Shown: positions 8,433 through 17,783 of the stretch, in pieces
Layout of the letters: each line of letters opens with the position of its first letter
How positions within the stretch are numbered: the stretch's first letter is position 1
Assembly: GCA_041391925.1 (NCBI GenBank)
Contig: JAWKNA010000003.1
Span: 682,001-746,000, forward strand
Length of the DNA stretch: 64,000 nucleotides
Origin: JBPOFM01 sp041391925
GTDB lineage: Bacteria; Bacteroidota; Bacteroidia; Flavobacteriales; Flavobacteriaceae
Direction: 5' to 3'
The notes under the pieces: generated by a model
The model's input: the letters and a program-made list of their open reading frames with translations, nothing else
Told to the model about the DNA's origin: nothing
The model's database searches: none
Translations under genes and position numbers: made by a program

Positions 8433-9572
8433 ATGAAATTCAATACCAAAACCATTCACGGTGGACAAGAACATGACCAAGCGTATGGAGCAGTCATGCC
8501 ACCCATATACCAAACATCAACTTACGCACAATCTACTCCAGGAGGTCATAAAGGTTATGAATATTCACGAACCCATAATCCCACACGCCACGCTTTAGAA
8601 AACGCCTTGGCAAGCATTGAAAACGGAAGGTTCGGATTGGCTTTTGGTTCTGGATTGGCTGCCATCGATGCCGTCATCAAATTGTTGAAACCAGGTGATG
8701 AGGTGATTTCCACCAACGATTTATATGGAGGCACCTATCGTTTGTTTACAAAAGTTTTTGAAGGATTTGGCATCAAATTTCATTTTATTGGAATGGATAA
8801 TGCATCCCACATCGAAAAATACGTCAACAAAAACACAAAATTGATTTGGGTGGAAACACCAACCAATCCTATGATGAATATTATCGACATTAAAGCCGCT
8901 TCAGAGGTGGCAAAAAAGAATAACATTCTTTTGGCGGTCGATAATACATTTGCGACACCCTATTTGCAACAACCGATTGATTTGGGTGCTGATATTGTGA
9001 TGCATTCAGCCACAAAATATCTTGGTGGTCATAGTGATGTGGTCATGGGAGCCTTGGTAGTGAATGATAAAGATTTGGCGGATCGACTTTATTTCATTCA
9101 AAACGCAAGTGGTGCTATTTGTGGGCCACAAGATAGTTTTTTGGTATTGAGAGGGATCAAAACACTTCACATTCGTATGCAACGCCATTGCGAGAATGGA
9201 AAAGCAGTCGCAGAGTATTTGGCAAAACACCCGAAAATTGAAAAGGTCTATTGGCCAGGATTTGAAAACCATCCGAATCATGACATTGCAAAATCTCAAA
9301 TGAAGGATTTTGGAGGCATGATTTCATTTACTACCAAAGGTAACAACTATAAAGAAGCCATTAAGATTGTTGAAAAACTTAAAATTTTCACTTTGGCAGA
9401 ATCTCTTGGAGGTGTGGAATCATTGGCTGGGCATCCTGCGAGCATGACCCATGCTAGCATCCCAAAAGCAGAACGTGAAAAAACAGGTGTTGTGGATTCA
9501 TTGATTCGATTGAGCGTTGGTATTGAGGATGCAGACGATTTGATTGCAGATTTAAAGCAAGCTATTGGATAA
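8433..9572 (+). CDS. Cystathionine gamma-synthase / gamma-lyase family enzyme
   Basis: 379 residues, a full-length Cys/Met-metabolism PLP enzyme. The Schiff-base lysine is K195 in HSATKYLGGHSD. The substrate loops EYSRTHNPTR and the glycine-rich FGSGLAAIDA phosphate-binding turn are intact, and the C-terminal block SLGGVESLAGHPASMTHAS is typical. It makes cystathionine from an activated homoserine ester and cysteine, or performs the reverse gamma-elimination. The sequence does not separate synthase from lyase. It is monocistronic, ending at a clear intrinsic terminator. Confidence 0.9.
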   Translation: MKFNTKTIHGGQEHDQAYGAVMPPIYQTSTYAQSTPGGHKGYEYSRTHNPTRHALENALASIENGRFGLAFGSGLAAIDAVIKLLKPGDEVISTNDLYGGTYRLFTKVFEGFGIKFHFIGMDNASHIEKYVNKNTKLIWVETPTNPMMNIIDIKAASEVAKKNNILLAVDNTFATPYLQQPIDLGADIVMHSATKYLGGHSDVVMGALVVNDKDLADRLYFIQNASGAICGPQDSFLVLRGIKTLHIRMQRHCENGKAVAEYLAKHPKIEKVYWPGFENHPNHDIAKSQMKDFGGMISFTTKGNNYKEAIKIVEKLKIFTLAESLGGVESLAGHPASMTHASIPKAEREKTGVVDSLIRLSVGIEDADDLIADLKQAIG

Positions 9573-9591
9573 TACTGTAGTTGAGTAAAAT

Positions 9592-9628
9592 AAAAGACCT
9601 AAACAACTTATAATGTTAGGTCTTTTTT
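9592..9628 (+). terminator. Intrinsic terminator after the cystathionine enzyme gene
   Basis: A perfect 8-bp stem, agacctaa at 9595-9602 with ttaggtct at 9616-9623, extended by A/T pairs, is followed by a T run. The complementary A run on the other side lets it also serve the convergent reverse-strand gene ending at 9649. Confidence 0.85.
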
Positions 9629-9648
9629 ATTATATAGGTTTTTAATAT

Positions 9649-10476
9649 TTAATCCAAATAATAAATATAGCCAAAGTTGAGCCATACCAACCAATCATTG
9701 GCCTTATCTGAATTTAATTTATGGTCCAATCCATCTACTTCATTATTGAAAAAGTACTGCCACCTCAAATCGACCATCAAATCAGATAAAATTGTCAGCT
9801 TATATCTAGTGCCAATGCTTCCTACAACCGACCATGTAGTGCCACCATCAATTTTAACTGGGTAGTAGTCTGGGTCATCACCAGGTCCAGGTCTCCAAGG
9901 GCCAAATATATTTAACGGATCAAATACATTTCCATATTCAGCTAAACCTTGTGGATCGACATAATTTGTATATGCTTTGGGATTATAAGATGTAAAGTGA
10001 GACCCCAAGCTAATAAACGGTGCAAATGAATATCTAGTCGCAGAAAAAGCTCTGATGCTATTTGGAAAAAATTCCAGTTGCATCCCAATATCTAAATTGT
10101 TGGCCTTTCCAGAATGATGTCTTAATGGGTCATAAGCTGGGTTGGGATTGTCCACCCACTCACCAAAATGATTTAATTTGGTAGTGTTGTAAGAGATTTC
10201 ACTCCTTAGCTTAAAATGATCATTGAAATATGTATCTGTGGAATAACAATTACAATCAGCTTTGTAAGAAAAGTTAATATAATGTACAATTCCAATCCCA
10301 ATCCCAGTATTGCCAGCATTGGTCTCTAAATTATTGCGAACACCAAAATCGGATTGAAATGCGACAGGACCAGCAATTACTCCAATTTCATGTGAAAAGC
10401 CGAGCTGTGCAAATCCGTTATTTATACCTAATAAAACAAGCAGTATAAATGATAACTGTTTAAAATTAAGCGCCAT
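9649..10476 (-). CDS. Secreted/outer-membrane protein of a Flavobacteriia-specific family
   Basis: 275 residues from the ATG at 10476, which is followed by a clear signal peptide (MALNFKQLSFILLVLL..NGFAQ). The open frame extends upstream to 10602, but that extension is not signal-like and overlaps the predicted promoter. The mature part reads like a beta-barrel or outer-membrane protein: GFSHEIGVIAGPVAFQSD, an NCYSTDTY segment with a CNC motif, and alternating aromatic strands to the C-terminal WLVWLNFGYIYYL. From memory, homologues in Flavobacteriia commonly lie next to the glutamate dehydrogenase gene and have sometimes been misnamed after it. No enzymatic motif is visible. Confidence 0.78.
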   Translation of the reverse strand: MALNFKQLSFILLVLLGINNGFAQLGFSHEIGVIAGPVAFQSDFGVRNNLETNAGNTGIGIGIVHYINFSYKADCNCYSTDTYFNDHFKLRSEISYNTTKLNHFGEWVDNPNPAYDPLRHHSGKANNLDIGMQLEFFPNSIRAFSATRYSFAPFISLGSHFTSYNPKAYTNYVDPQGLAEYGNVFDPLNIFGPWRPGPGDDPDYYPVKIDGGTTWSVVGSIGTRYKLTILSDLMVDLRWQYFFNNEVDGLDHKLNSDKANDWLVWLNFGYIYYLD

Positions 10477-10496
10477 ATGGTGATGTTTAATAGAGG

Positions 10497-10504
10497 CAAA
10501 GTTA
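10497..10504 (-). promoter_or_regulatory. -7 promoter element of the secreted protein gene
   Basis: It reads TAACTTTG on the reverse strand, matching TAnnTTTG, 20 nt upstream of the ATG at 10476. It lies inside the longer open frame and so supports the internal start. Confidence 0.55.
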
Positions 10505-10656
10505 TTAACAAATATATGAAAACTCGGATAACTACCAAATAAAACAATCACAACGTGAATATTAAGTCGATTTTGTTCTTTTTTTGATGTATCCTCAGTC
10601 AAACAAATATTTTGTGAGAATATAAAAAAATAGATATGGAAATTTTAAAGATAATG

Positions 10657-10664
10657 TATCTTTG
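10657..10664 (+). promoter_or_regulatory. -7 promoter element of gdhA
   Basis: TATCTTTG matches TAnnTTTG, 40 nt before the gdhA ATG. No TTG occurs at -33 spacing. Confidence 0.55.
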
Positions 10665-10704
10665 TACCGTAAAATAAATAATTTTTATTCCAAAAATAAT
10701 ATAG

Positions 10705-12048
10705 ATGAAAGATCAAATAAACGCATTTTTAGACTTGGTCAAAAAAACTAACGGTCATGAACCTGAATTTTTGCAAGCAGTGCATGAGGTAGCCGAAACG
10801 GTAATTCCTTTTATTGAGGATAATCCAAAATACAAAGGGAAAATGCTGTTGGAGCGTATGGTAGAACCAGAACGTACTATTATTTTTAGGGTGCCTTGGA
10901 TTGACGACAAAGGTAATACGCAAGTAAATAGAGGCTTTAGAATTGAATTCAATTCTGCTATTGGGCCTTATAAAGGTGGTTTGCGTTTTCATCCGACTGT
11001 TAATTTGAGCATTCTTAAATTTTTAGGATTTGAACAAACATTCAAAAACTCACTGACCACGCTTCCAATGGGTGGCGGAAAGGGAGGTTCTGATTTTGAC
11101 CCAAAAGGGAAAAGTGACAACGAGGTCATGCGTTTTTGCCAATCGTTCATGAATGAATTGTTCCGTCATATTGGTGCCAATACGGATGTACCTGCGGGTG
11201 ATATTGGTGTAGGAGGCCGTGAGATTGGCTTCATGTTTGGTCAATACAAACGATTGAGAAATGAATTTACTGGTGTTTTCACAGGTAAGGGGATTACTTA
11301 TGGAGGTTCCTTGATACGTCCTGAAGCTACTGGCTATGGATGTGTATATTTTGCTAAAAATATGTTGGCCACCAAAGGAGATTCCTTTAAGGACAAGATA
11401 GTTGTGATTTCGGGGTCAGGTAATGTGGCACAATATGCTTGCGAAAAAGCTACTGAACTTGGTGGAAAAGTAGTCACCATGTCTGATTCTGGAGGATATA
11501 TTTATGATAAAGATGGTATTGATGCCAAAAAATTGGCCGTAATCATGGACATCAAAAACGTAAAGCGAGGCAGGATTAGTGACTATATCAAAAAGTATAA
11601 AAATGCTACCTATCATGAAGGCAAACGTCCTTGGTCGGTAAAATGTGATATTGCATTGCCTTGCGCTACCCAAAATGAATTGAATGACAAAGAGGCAAAT
11701 GCCTTGATAAAAAATAAAGTTATTGCAGTTGCAGAAGGTGCAAATATGCCAACAACGCCTGAGGCCATTACTGCATTACAAAAAGCCAAAGTGTTGTTTT
11801 CACCTGGGAAAGCCTCAAATGCAGGAGGTGTCGCAACCTCTGGATTGGAAATGAGTCAAAATTCTTTACGTCTTAATTGGACTAGAGAAGAAGTAGATGA
11901 AAAATTACATACCATTATGAACGACATTCATCAATCATGTGTGAAATACGGATCACAAAAAGATGGCTACATAGATTATGTGAAAGGAGCAAATATCGCT
12001 GGTTTTGTAAAAGTAGCAGACGCAATGTTGGCGCAAGGCGTGGTTTAG
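10705..12048 (+). CDS. gdhA: NADP-specific glutamate dehydrogenase
   Basis: 447 residues, the length of hexameric bacterial NADP-GDH. It aminates 2-oxoglutarate to glutamate with NADPH, assimilating ammonium. The active-site block LPMGGGKGGSDFDPKGKSD contains the catalytic lysine. PAGDIGVGGREIGFMFGQYK and the Rossmann turn VISGSGNVAQYACEKA are also intact, as is the C-terminal SNAGGVATSGLEMSQNS. The gene is monocistronic with its own promoter and a strong terminator, divergent from the secreted-protein gene. Confidence 0.97.
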   Translation: MKDQINAFLDLVKKTNGHEPEFLQAVHEVAETVIPFIEDNPKYKGKMLLERMVEPERTIIFRVPWIDDKGNTQVNRGFRIEFNSAIGPYKGGLRFHPTVNLSILKFLGFEQTFKNSLTTLPMGGGKGGSDFDPKGKSDNEVMRFCQSFMNELFRHIGANTDVPAGDIGVGGREIGFMFGQYKRLRNEFTGVFTGKGITYGGSLIRPEATGYGCVYFAKNMLATKGDSFKDKIVVISGSGNVAQYACEKATELGGKVVTMSDSGGYIYDKDGIDAKKLAVIMDIKNVKRGRISDYIKKYKNATYHEGKRPWSVKCDIALPCATQNELNDKEANALIKNKVIAVAEGANMPTTPEAITALQKAKVLFSPGKASNAGGVATSGLEMSQNSLRLNWTREEVDEKLHTIMNDIHQSCVKYGSQKDGYIDYVKGANIAGFVKVADAMLAQGVV

Positions 12049-12065
12049 AAATTTTTTATATGACC

Positions 12066-12105
12066 AAAAGCTTCCATAATAACACATTATGGAAGCTTTT
12101 TTTTT
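12066..12105 (+). terminator. Intrinsic terminator of gdhA
   Basis: A perfect 15-bp stem (12066-12080 with 12086-12100, core agcttccataat) with a 5-nt loop is followed by a run of nine or more T. It is one of the strongest terminators in the window. Confidence 0.92.
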
Positions 12106-12146
12106 GAAGTATATATGATTAGTTATAATTTTTCGTTAGTTATAAA

Positions 12147-12154
12147 TATCTTTG
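12147..12154 (+). promoter_or_regulatory. -7 promoter element of porZ
   Basis: TATCTTTG matches TAnnTTTG, 18 nt upstream of the ATG at 12173. It overlaps the more distal ATG at 12152, so that ATG cannot be the start of a transcript from this promoter. Confidence 0.55.
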
Positions 12155-12172
12155 ACTCTTATTATAATTTCA

Positions 12173-14554
12173 ATGTTTAAAAAAATTACGCTTTTATTTT
12201 TGCTGTTAATTTCCATTGTAAGCCATGCCCAAGATTTTTCAGCTCTTTGGGAAGGCCATTTCTCCTATTATAATATTAAAGACTTGACCCAAAGCGAGAC
12301 CAAAATCTATGCAGCATCAGAAAATGCGATTTTCAGTTATGACTTAACAACGAGTGAACTAAAAACAATCACTACAATTGATGGATTATCGGGACAAAAC
12401 ATTACGACCATTCATTACAGTGAAACATATCAATTACTAGTCATAGGGTTTGAAAATGGTCTAATTGAGATTTATTCCGAATCTGATAATTCTATCCTCT
12501 CGGTTGTGGATATCCTAGAAAAGGAAACCATTCCGCCTAACAAAAAACGAATCAATCACTTTAACGAATACAATGGGTTTGTTTATATCTCTACCGACTA
12601 TGGCATTTCGGTTTATGATTTGCAGCGCTTAGAATTTGGCGATAGCTATTTTATTGGCAATGGAGGAAGTCAAATCAGTGTCAAGCAAACCGCAATTTAT
12701 AATGACTTTATTTATGCAGCATGTTTAAATAGCAATGGAGTTAAAAAAGCAATGCTCACGAATCCAGATCTTATAGATTATCAACAATGGCAATCAGTTA
12801 ATGGTGGAAATTTTATATCAATAACCAATGTAAATGATAATCTATATGCAGTAAGGGCAAGCAGGTCCATTAGCAAATTGGTCAACGATAATTTCAATCA
12901 AATTATTTTTACATACACGGATTTGCCTTTACAGATGCGTTCCATCAACGGCAATCTATTAGTAACCACTCAAAACAACGTTTTTATTTATGATGCCGAT
13001 TTTAACGAAATTTCAACGGCATCCATACATCCCGATTTTGTTACACAGTTTACCTCGGCAACCATAAAAGACAATAAACTATATATAGGCACTACAAGTT
13101 TTGGTGTTTTACAAACTGATTTTTTGAATCCTTTAGACTACGCTGTTGTAAGACCGAATGGCCCTCTGAGAAACGATACTTTTAAAGTTATGGCAAGCAA
13201 TAATGAAGTATGGGCAACCTATGGAGACTATGATGTATTTAGAAATCCGTATCCTCTACGTAGTTATGGTGTGAGTCATCTTGTTGATGAAGACTGGCAT
13301 AATATTCCATTTGATAGTTTATTGACTGCCAGAAACTTGTGTGATGTAGCAATCAATCCGTTTAATCCTTCACAAGTATTCATAAGTTCTTTTTTTGATG
13401 GATTATTAGAAATCAACAACGAAGTGCCAACAGTTTTATATGACCAAAACAACAGCGGATTGGAGCCCTTGTCAGATCCAGACTTTCCAAATGCTGACGA
13501 CATACGACTAAATGGCTCAGCTTTTGACAGAAATGGTCTGCTTTGGTCAATTACCAGTTATGTTTTAAGACCCTTAAAATCCTATAATCCGTCAACTCAA
13601 CAATGGCAGGCATATAGCTACGAAGAGCTTATTCCTGTTCCTGGGGATGATGAAACAGGCTTTAGTGAGTTGGTACTTGACAGTAATGGGACCAAGTGGG
13701 CTGCAAGTTTAAATAATGGTGTCATTGCCTATAATGAAAATGCAGGCGAACAGAACATCAAAAGGTTATATAGTGAAGCACAGAATATGCCAGATGTTCA
13801 AGTTAAGTCATTGGCAGTTGATAACAGAAATCAATTATGGATTGGAACATTTCGAGGTTTAAGGGTATTGTACAATACTTCCAATTTCCTATCAGATCCG
13901 AATCCAAGAGCCAGTGAGATTGTCATAGTGGAAGATGGTGTACCTAAAGAATTATTGGCACTTCAGTTTATAACCGACATCAAAGTGGATGGCTCCAATA
14001 ACAAATGGATAGGAACGGATGATTCCGGAATTTTTTACTTTTCTCCCGACGGACAGGAAACAATTTATCATTTTACCACTGATAATTCACCTTTGCCATC
14101 CAATCAAATCAGGGACATATCTATAGACTCCCAAAGTGGAAAAGTATATATAGCAACCAGTAGAGGTTTGGTTTCATTTGGTTCTGGAGGCTCCAAGCCA
14201 GAAGACGAACTTGACAATGCGTTTGTGTATCCAAATCCTGTAAGACCAGAATACAACCTATTAGGATCAAACGACTTGAATGATATCAATAATGGTATAA
14301 AAATCAAGGGACTTACCGAGAATGTCAATGTCAAGATTACAGACATTGAAGGCAACTTAGTGGCTGAGGCACAATCTAAAGTCAATCTACGCACTTCAAG
14401 AGCCGGTTACAACTTTGCCATTGATGGTGGAACAGCCATCTGGAATGGAAGGAATTTAGGTAACAACATTGTTGCTTCTGGCGTGTACCTCATTCTAATC
14501 AACGATTTGGATTCTTTTGAAACAAAAATCCTAAAATTACTCATCATCCGATAA
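12173..14554 (+). CDS. porZ: T9SS component PorZ (two-component-regulator-propeller type)
   Basis: 793 residues from the ATG at 12173, with signal peptide MFKKITLLFLLLISIVSHAQ. An open frame from 12152 adds seven residues but overlaps the promoter element. Two beta-propellers follow, with many blades of the type IYAASENAIFSYDL, GFVYISTDYGISVYDL and LWIGTFRGLRVLYN. The C-terminal domain begins FVYPNPVRPEYN and ends with ASGVYLILINDLD then KILKLLIIR. In Porphyromonas PorZ works with PorU, PorV and PorQ in the cell-surface attachment complex that trims sorting signals and attaches cargo to A-LPS. The order porZ-recO-TonB receptor is familiar in Flavobacteriia. The name rests on overall pattern and synteny. 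Confidence 0.82.
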   Translation: MFKKITLLFLLLISIVSHAQDFSALWEGHFSYYNIKDLTQSETKIYAASENAIFSYDLTTSELKTITTIDGLSGQNITTIHYSETYQLLVIGFENGLIEIYSESDNSILSVVDILEKETIPPNKKRINHFNEYNGFVYISTDYGISVYDLQRLEFGDSYFIGNGGSQISVKQTAIYNDFIYAACLNSNGVKKAMLTNPDLIDYQQWQSVNGGNFISITNVNDNLYAVRASRSISKLVNDNFNQIIFTYTDLPLQMRSINGNLLVTTQNNVFIYDADFNEISTASIHPDFVTQFTSATIKDNKLYIGTTSFGVLQTDFLNPLDYAVVRPNGPLRNDTFKVMASNNEVWATYGDYDVFRNPYPLRSYGVSHLVDEDWHNIPFDSLLTARNLCDVAINPFNPSQVFISSFFDGLLEINNEVPTVLYDQNNSGLEPLSDPDFPNADDIRLNGSAFDRNGLLWSITSYVLRPLKSYNPSTQQWQAYSYEELIPVPGDDETGFSELVLDSNGTKWAASLNNGVIAYNENAGEQNIKRLYSEAQNMPDVQVKSLAVDNRNQLWIGTFRGLRVLYNTSNFLSDPNPRASEIVIVEDGVPKELLALQFITDIKVDGSNNKWIGTDDSGIFYFSPDGQETIYHFTTDNSPLPSNQIRDISIDSQSGKVYIATSRGLVSFGSGGSKPEDELDNAFVYPNPVRPEYNLLGSNDLNDINNGIKIKGLTENVNVKITDIEGNLVAEAQSKVNLRTSRAGYNFAIDGGTAIWNGRNLGNNIVASGVYLILINDLDSFETKILKLLIIR

Positions 14555-14573
14555 TTCATTCAACAATGCGCTC

Positions 14574-15293
14574 ATGTTAGTTAAGACCAACGCCATTGTT
14601 CTTTCAAAACTAAAGTATCGCGACAATGATTTGATTGTTAAATGCTACACAAATCAACGAGGGGTTGTGAGTTATTTATTGCGAGGTGTTCTAAAAGGCT
14701 CAAAAGGGAATGCCAAAACGGCCTATTTCCAACCCTTGTCCCAATTGCAAATCGAAGAAAATTATAAACCCAGCCAATCCCTTCAGTTCATTAAGGATGT
14801 AAGACTTCACGTCGTCTATAAAAGCCTGCACACCAATATTCTTAAAAGTGCCATAGCCATGTTTTTGTCCGAAGTACTTTCATCTGTCCTAAAAGAAGAA
14901 GAACAAAATGCTCATCTGTATGATTATTTAGAAACTTCATTTGCCTGGCTCGATCATGAAGATAATTTTGCGAATTTTCATTTGCTATTTTTGCTCAATC
15001 TTACTAAATATCTTGGTTTCTATCCCGATTTATCTACAGTATCCAATCCTTATTTCAATTTAAATACAGGTGCTTTTGAATTAAAGCCACAGAATCTTTA
15101 TACGATTTCTGATGAAAATTTAAAAGTGTTAAAGCAATTCTTGGGCATAAACTTTGATGCATTAAATGACATAAAATTGAATTCAAAACAGCGACAATCG
15201 TTCTTGACAATGCTTTTGTTGTATTTTGAATTGCATTTGGGAGATTTTCGAAAACCGAAATCCCTGACTGTTTTTAACCAAGTATTTAATTAA
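14574..15293 (+). CDS. recO: DNA repair protein RecO
   Basis: 239 residues. The N-terminal OB-fold opens with KTNAIVLSKLKYRDNDLIVKCYT, the usual RecO start, followed by GVVSYLLRGVLKG. The helical C-terminal domain contains YLETSFAWLD and FHLLFLLNLTKYLGFYPD. RecO loads RecA with RecR onto SSB-coated DNA in gap repair. No zinc-finger cysteines are present, as in many Bacteroidota RecO proteins. It lies 19 nt after porZ and 19 nt before the TonB receptor, so all three are likely on one transcript. Confidence 0.9.
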   Translation: MLVKTNAIVLSKLKYRDNDLIVKCYTNQRGVVSYLLRGVLKGSKGNAKTAYFQPLSQLQIEENYKPSQSLQFIKDVRLHVVYKSLHTNILKSAIAMFLSEVLSSVLKEEEQNAHLYDYLETSFAWLDHEDNFANFHLLFLLNLTKYLGFYPDLSTVSNPYFNLNTGAFELKPQNLYTISDENLKVLKQFLGINFDALNDIKLNSKQRQSFLTMLLLYFELHLGDFRKPKSLTVFNQVFN

Positions 15294-15312
15294 CTACCAA
15301 CTAAAACCATCA

Positions 15313-17730
15313 ATGAAACACTACTTACTACTAGGCGTCTGCCTTATCTACTCCATGAGCGCTTTGGCACAAAAAGTAAAAATCGTGGAAACAGATACCA
15401 AACAGCCAATTTCGGACGTCTTAATTTTTAACAAAAAAAAAGATAAATCCATTAGTTCCGATAAAGAAGGAATGGCCGATTTAAGCTCATTCTCATCTAC
15501 CGAATCGATTTATTTTCAGCACATATTTTATCAAATAGGGGTTTTTACAAAAAATGAAATTGAACAAAACAACTTTATTGTATCGTTGGTTCCAAACATA
15601 GAAGGATTGGACGAAGTTGTTATTTCTGCTTCAAAATTCGAGCAGCATAAGCGTGATGTCCCTCAAAAAATCGTTAGTATCAATGCAGAAGAAAATGAAT
15701 TATCAAATCCACAGACAAGCGCCGATTTATTGGAAAGTACTGGAAATATCTTTATGCAAAAAAGCCAACTAGGAGGAGGAAGCCCAATGATACGAGGATT
15801 TTCAACTAACCGATTGTTGATAACCGTCGATGGTGTGCGCATGAATAATGCTATTTTCAGAGGTGGAAATCTCCAGAATGTTATTTCCATCGATCCGTTT
15901 ACGGTTCAAAATGTGGAAGTGACCCTAAGCGCTGGATCTGTAGTCTATGGAAGCGATGCCATAGGTGGCGTGATGGGCTTTTATACTCAGAAACCGCAAT
16001 TGTCTTACGCCGATTCATTGTTTTTCAAGGCAAACGCAGTGACTAGGTATTCCACAGCTAATGAGGAAAAAACAGGACATATAGATATGAATTTTGGATT
16101 AAAAAAATGGGCGTTTTTGACCAGTGTGAGTTATACCGACTTCGATGATTTACGGATGGGAAGCCATGGACCGGAAGATTATATTCGCCCAGAATACGTA
16201 GAGATAATTGACGGTGTCGATACCATTGTGACAAATCCAAATCCGTTGGTGCAAGTACCAACAGGCTATGATCAAATCAATTTTATGCAAAAAGCACGTT
16301 ATGAATCCTCGGATGACATAAGCTTTGATTTGGGATTGTATTATACCACAACGTCTGATTATTCAAGATACGATCGATTGATTCGTTACAGAGGTGACAA
16401 CTTGCGTTCTGCCGAATGGAACTATGGACCCCAACGTTGGTTTATGGGAAATTTGCAGTTGACCAAATTGAGCGGTAATTCCACTTTGTACAATAAAATT
16501 CAAGCGACGGTTGCCTATCAGAATTTTCAGGAAAGCAGAATGGACCGGGATTTTGGAGATGACATTCGAAACATTCGCGAGGAAGCAGTAGATGCTATTT
16601 CTGCAAATCTAGATTTGGAAAAACAAGTCGGGACGATGGCTGAATTATTCTATGGTGTAGAGTATATTTATAATAAAGTTTCTTCGACTGGAGATGAAGA
16701 AAATGTCATCACAAATACCTCCATCCCAACAGTGTCAAGATATCCTGACGGTTCTAGCTGGCAATCTATTGCCGCCTATACGAGTGTAAAATATAAACCC
16801 AATACTAAATTTGTTGTTCAAGGGGGCTTGCGTTATAATCATCTTTTAATCAATGCAGATTTCACCGAAAACAATCAATATCTCAATTTACCCTACGAAA
16901 CCACTAAAGTTAGCAATGGTGCCTTTACAGGTTCAGCAGGTATGACATGGACACCAAACGATAGGCTACAATGGCGACTCAATGGAATCACTTCCTTTAG
17001 GTCACCAAACATTGATGACATTGGAAAAGTGTTTGATTCCGAACCTGGCTCTGTAGTCGTTCCGAATGATGACTTAAAACCTGAATACGCTTACGGAGGC
17101 GAATTGGGCCTCAAACTCAACTTTGACAACGTTGTGGTGTTTAATTTGGCAACCTATTACACCTACTTGGATAATGCCTTGGTAAGAAGGGATTATAATC
17201 TGAATGGTCAAACAGAAATTGAGTACGATGGCGAATTAAGCAATGTACAGGCCATTCAAAATGCAGCTTTTGCCAGAGTCTATGGTTTTGAGGCTGGGAT
17301 TACAGTGAATTTTTGCCAATCCCTGAAACTCACATCTCAATACAATACCATCAGCGGCAAAGAAGAGGATGATAGTGGTGCAGAAACTCCCTTGAGACAT
17401 GCAGCACCAAACTTTGGAAACACACATTTGGTCTGGAAGAACGCCAAACTTAAAATAGATGCCTTTGCAGAATACAATAACGAATTGTCATTCTATCAAT
17501 TGGCACCTTCTGAACTTGAAAAGGAGTATATCTACGCCTTGGATCAAAATGGGAATCCGTATGCACCATCATGGTACACATTAAATATTAGGACCCAATA
17601 TAAATTTTCGGAAGCCTTTACTTTTACTGCGAGTCTCGAAAACATTACAGATCAGCGTTACAGACCCTATTCTTCGGGTATATCGGCAGCGGGTCGCAAT
17701 TTCATTATATCCTTGAAATATAGCCTATAA
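15313..17730 (+). CDS. TonB-dependent receptor (CirA/FepA-like, heme or siderophore type)
   Basis: 805 residues. A signal peptide ends SALAQ at about residue 20. A short carboxypeptidase-regulatory-like domain (VKIVETDTKQPISDVLIFN) covers about 20-95. The plug domain contains LLESTGNIFMQKSQLGGGSPMIRGF and RLLITVDGVRMNNAIFRGGN, and a 22-strand barrel ends in SLENITDQRYRPYSSGISAAGRN with a terminal aromatic-rich strand. Such receptors import ferric complexes, vitamin B12 or glycans with TonB-ExbBD energy. The plug resembles the siderophore/heme type more than SusC. Iron regulation is not visible upstream, since the gene lies in the porZ-recO transcript. Confidence 0.88.
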   Translation: MKHYLLLGVCLIYSMSALAQKVKIVETDTKQPISDVLIFNKKKDKSISSDKEGMADLSSFSSTESIYFQHIFYQIGVFTKNEIEQNNFIVSLVPNIEGLDEVVISASKFEQHKRDVPQKIVSINAEENELSNPQTSADLLESTGNIFMQKSQLGGGSPMIRGFSTNRLLITVDGVRMNNAIFRGGNLQNVISIDPFTVQNVEVTLSAGSVVYGSDAIGGVMGFYTQKPQLSYADSLFFKANAVTRYSTANEEKTGHIDMNFGLKKWAFLTSVSYTDFDDLRMGSHGPEDYIRPEYVEIIDGVDTIVTNPNPLVQVPTGYDQINFMQKARYESSDDISFDLGLYYTTTSDYSRYDRLIRYRGDNLRSAEWNYGPQRWFMGNLQLTKLSGNSTLYNKIQATVAYQNFQESRMDRDFGDDIRNIREEAVDAISANLDLEKQVGTMAELFYGVEYIYNKVSSTGDEENVITNTSIPTVSRYPDGSSWQSIAAYTSVKYKPNTKFVVQGGLRYNHLLINADFTENNQYLNLPYETTKVSNGAFTGSAGMTWTPNDRLQWRLNGITSFRSPNIDDIGKVFDSEPGSVVVPNDDLKPEYAYGGELGLKLNFDNVVVFNLATYYTYLDNALVRRDYNLNGQTEIEYDGELSNVQAIQNAAFARVYGFEAGITVNFCQSLKLTSQYNTISGKEEDDSGAETPLRHAAPNFGNTHLVWKNAKLKIDAFAEYNNELSFYQLAPSELEKEYIYALDQNGNPYAPSWYTLNIRTQYKFSEAFTFTASLENITDQRYRPYSSGISAAGRNFIISLKYSL

Positions 17731-17734
17731 AATA

Positions 17735-17767
17735 AAAAAAGCCTCAATCGTATTGAGGCTTTTTTTA
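17735..17767. terminator. Bidirectional intrinsic terminator
   Basis: The stem is gcctcaat at 17741-17748 with attgaggc at 17752-17759. It is flanked by seven A on the left and seven T on the right and serves both the TonB receptor gene and the convergent surface-protein gene. Confidence 0.9.
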
Positions 17768-17783
17768 ATAATAGAATATCAAC

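Noticed and set aside
10477..10602. N-terminal extension of the secreted protein beside gdhA to a start at 10602
   Set aside because: The extra residues are not signal-like, and the internal ATG at 10476 is followed by a perfect signal peptide and preceded by a TAACTTTG element.
12152..12172. Start of PorZ at 12152
   Set aside because: That ATG overlaps the TATCTTTG -7 element at 12147-12154; the ATG at 12173 begins a clean signal peptide.
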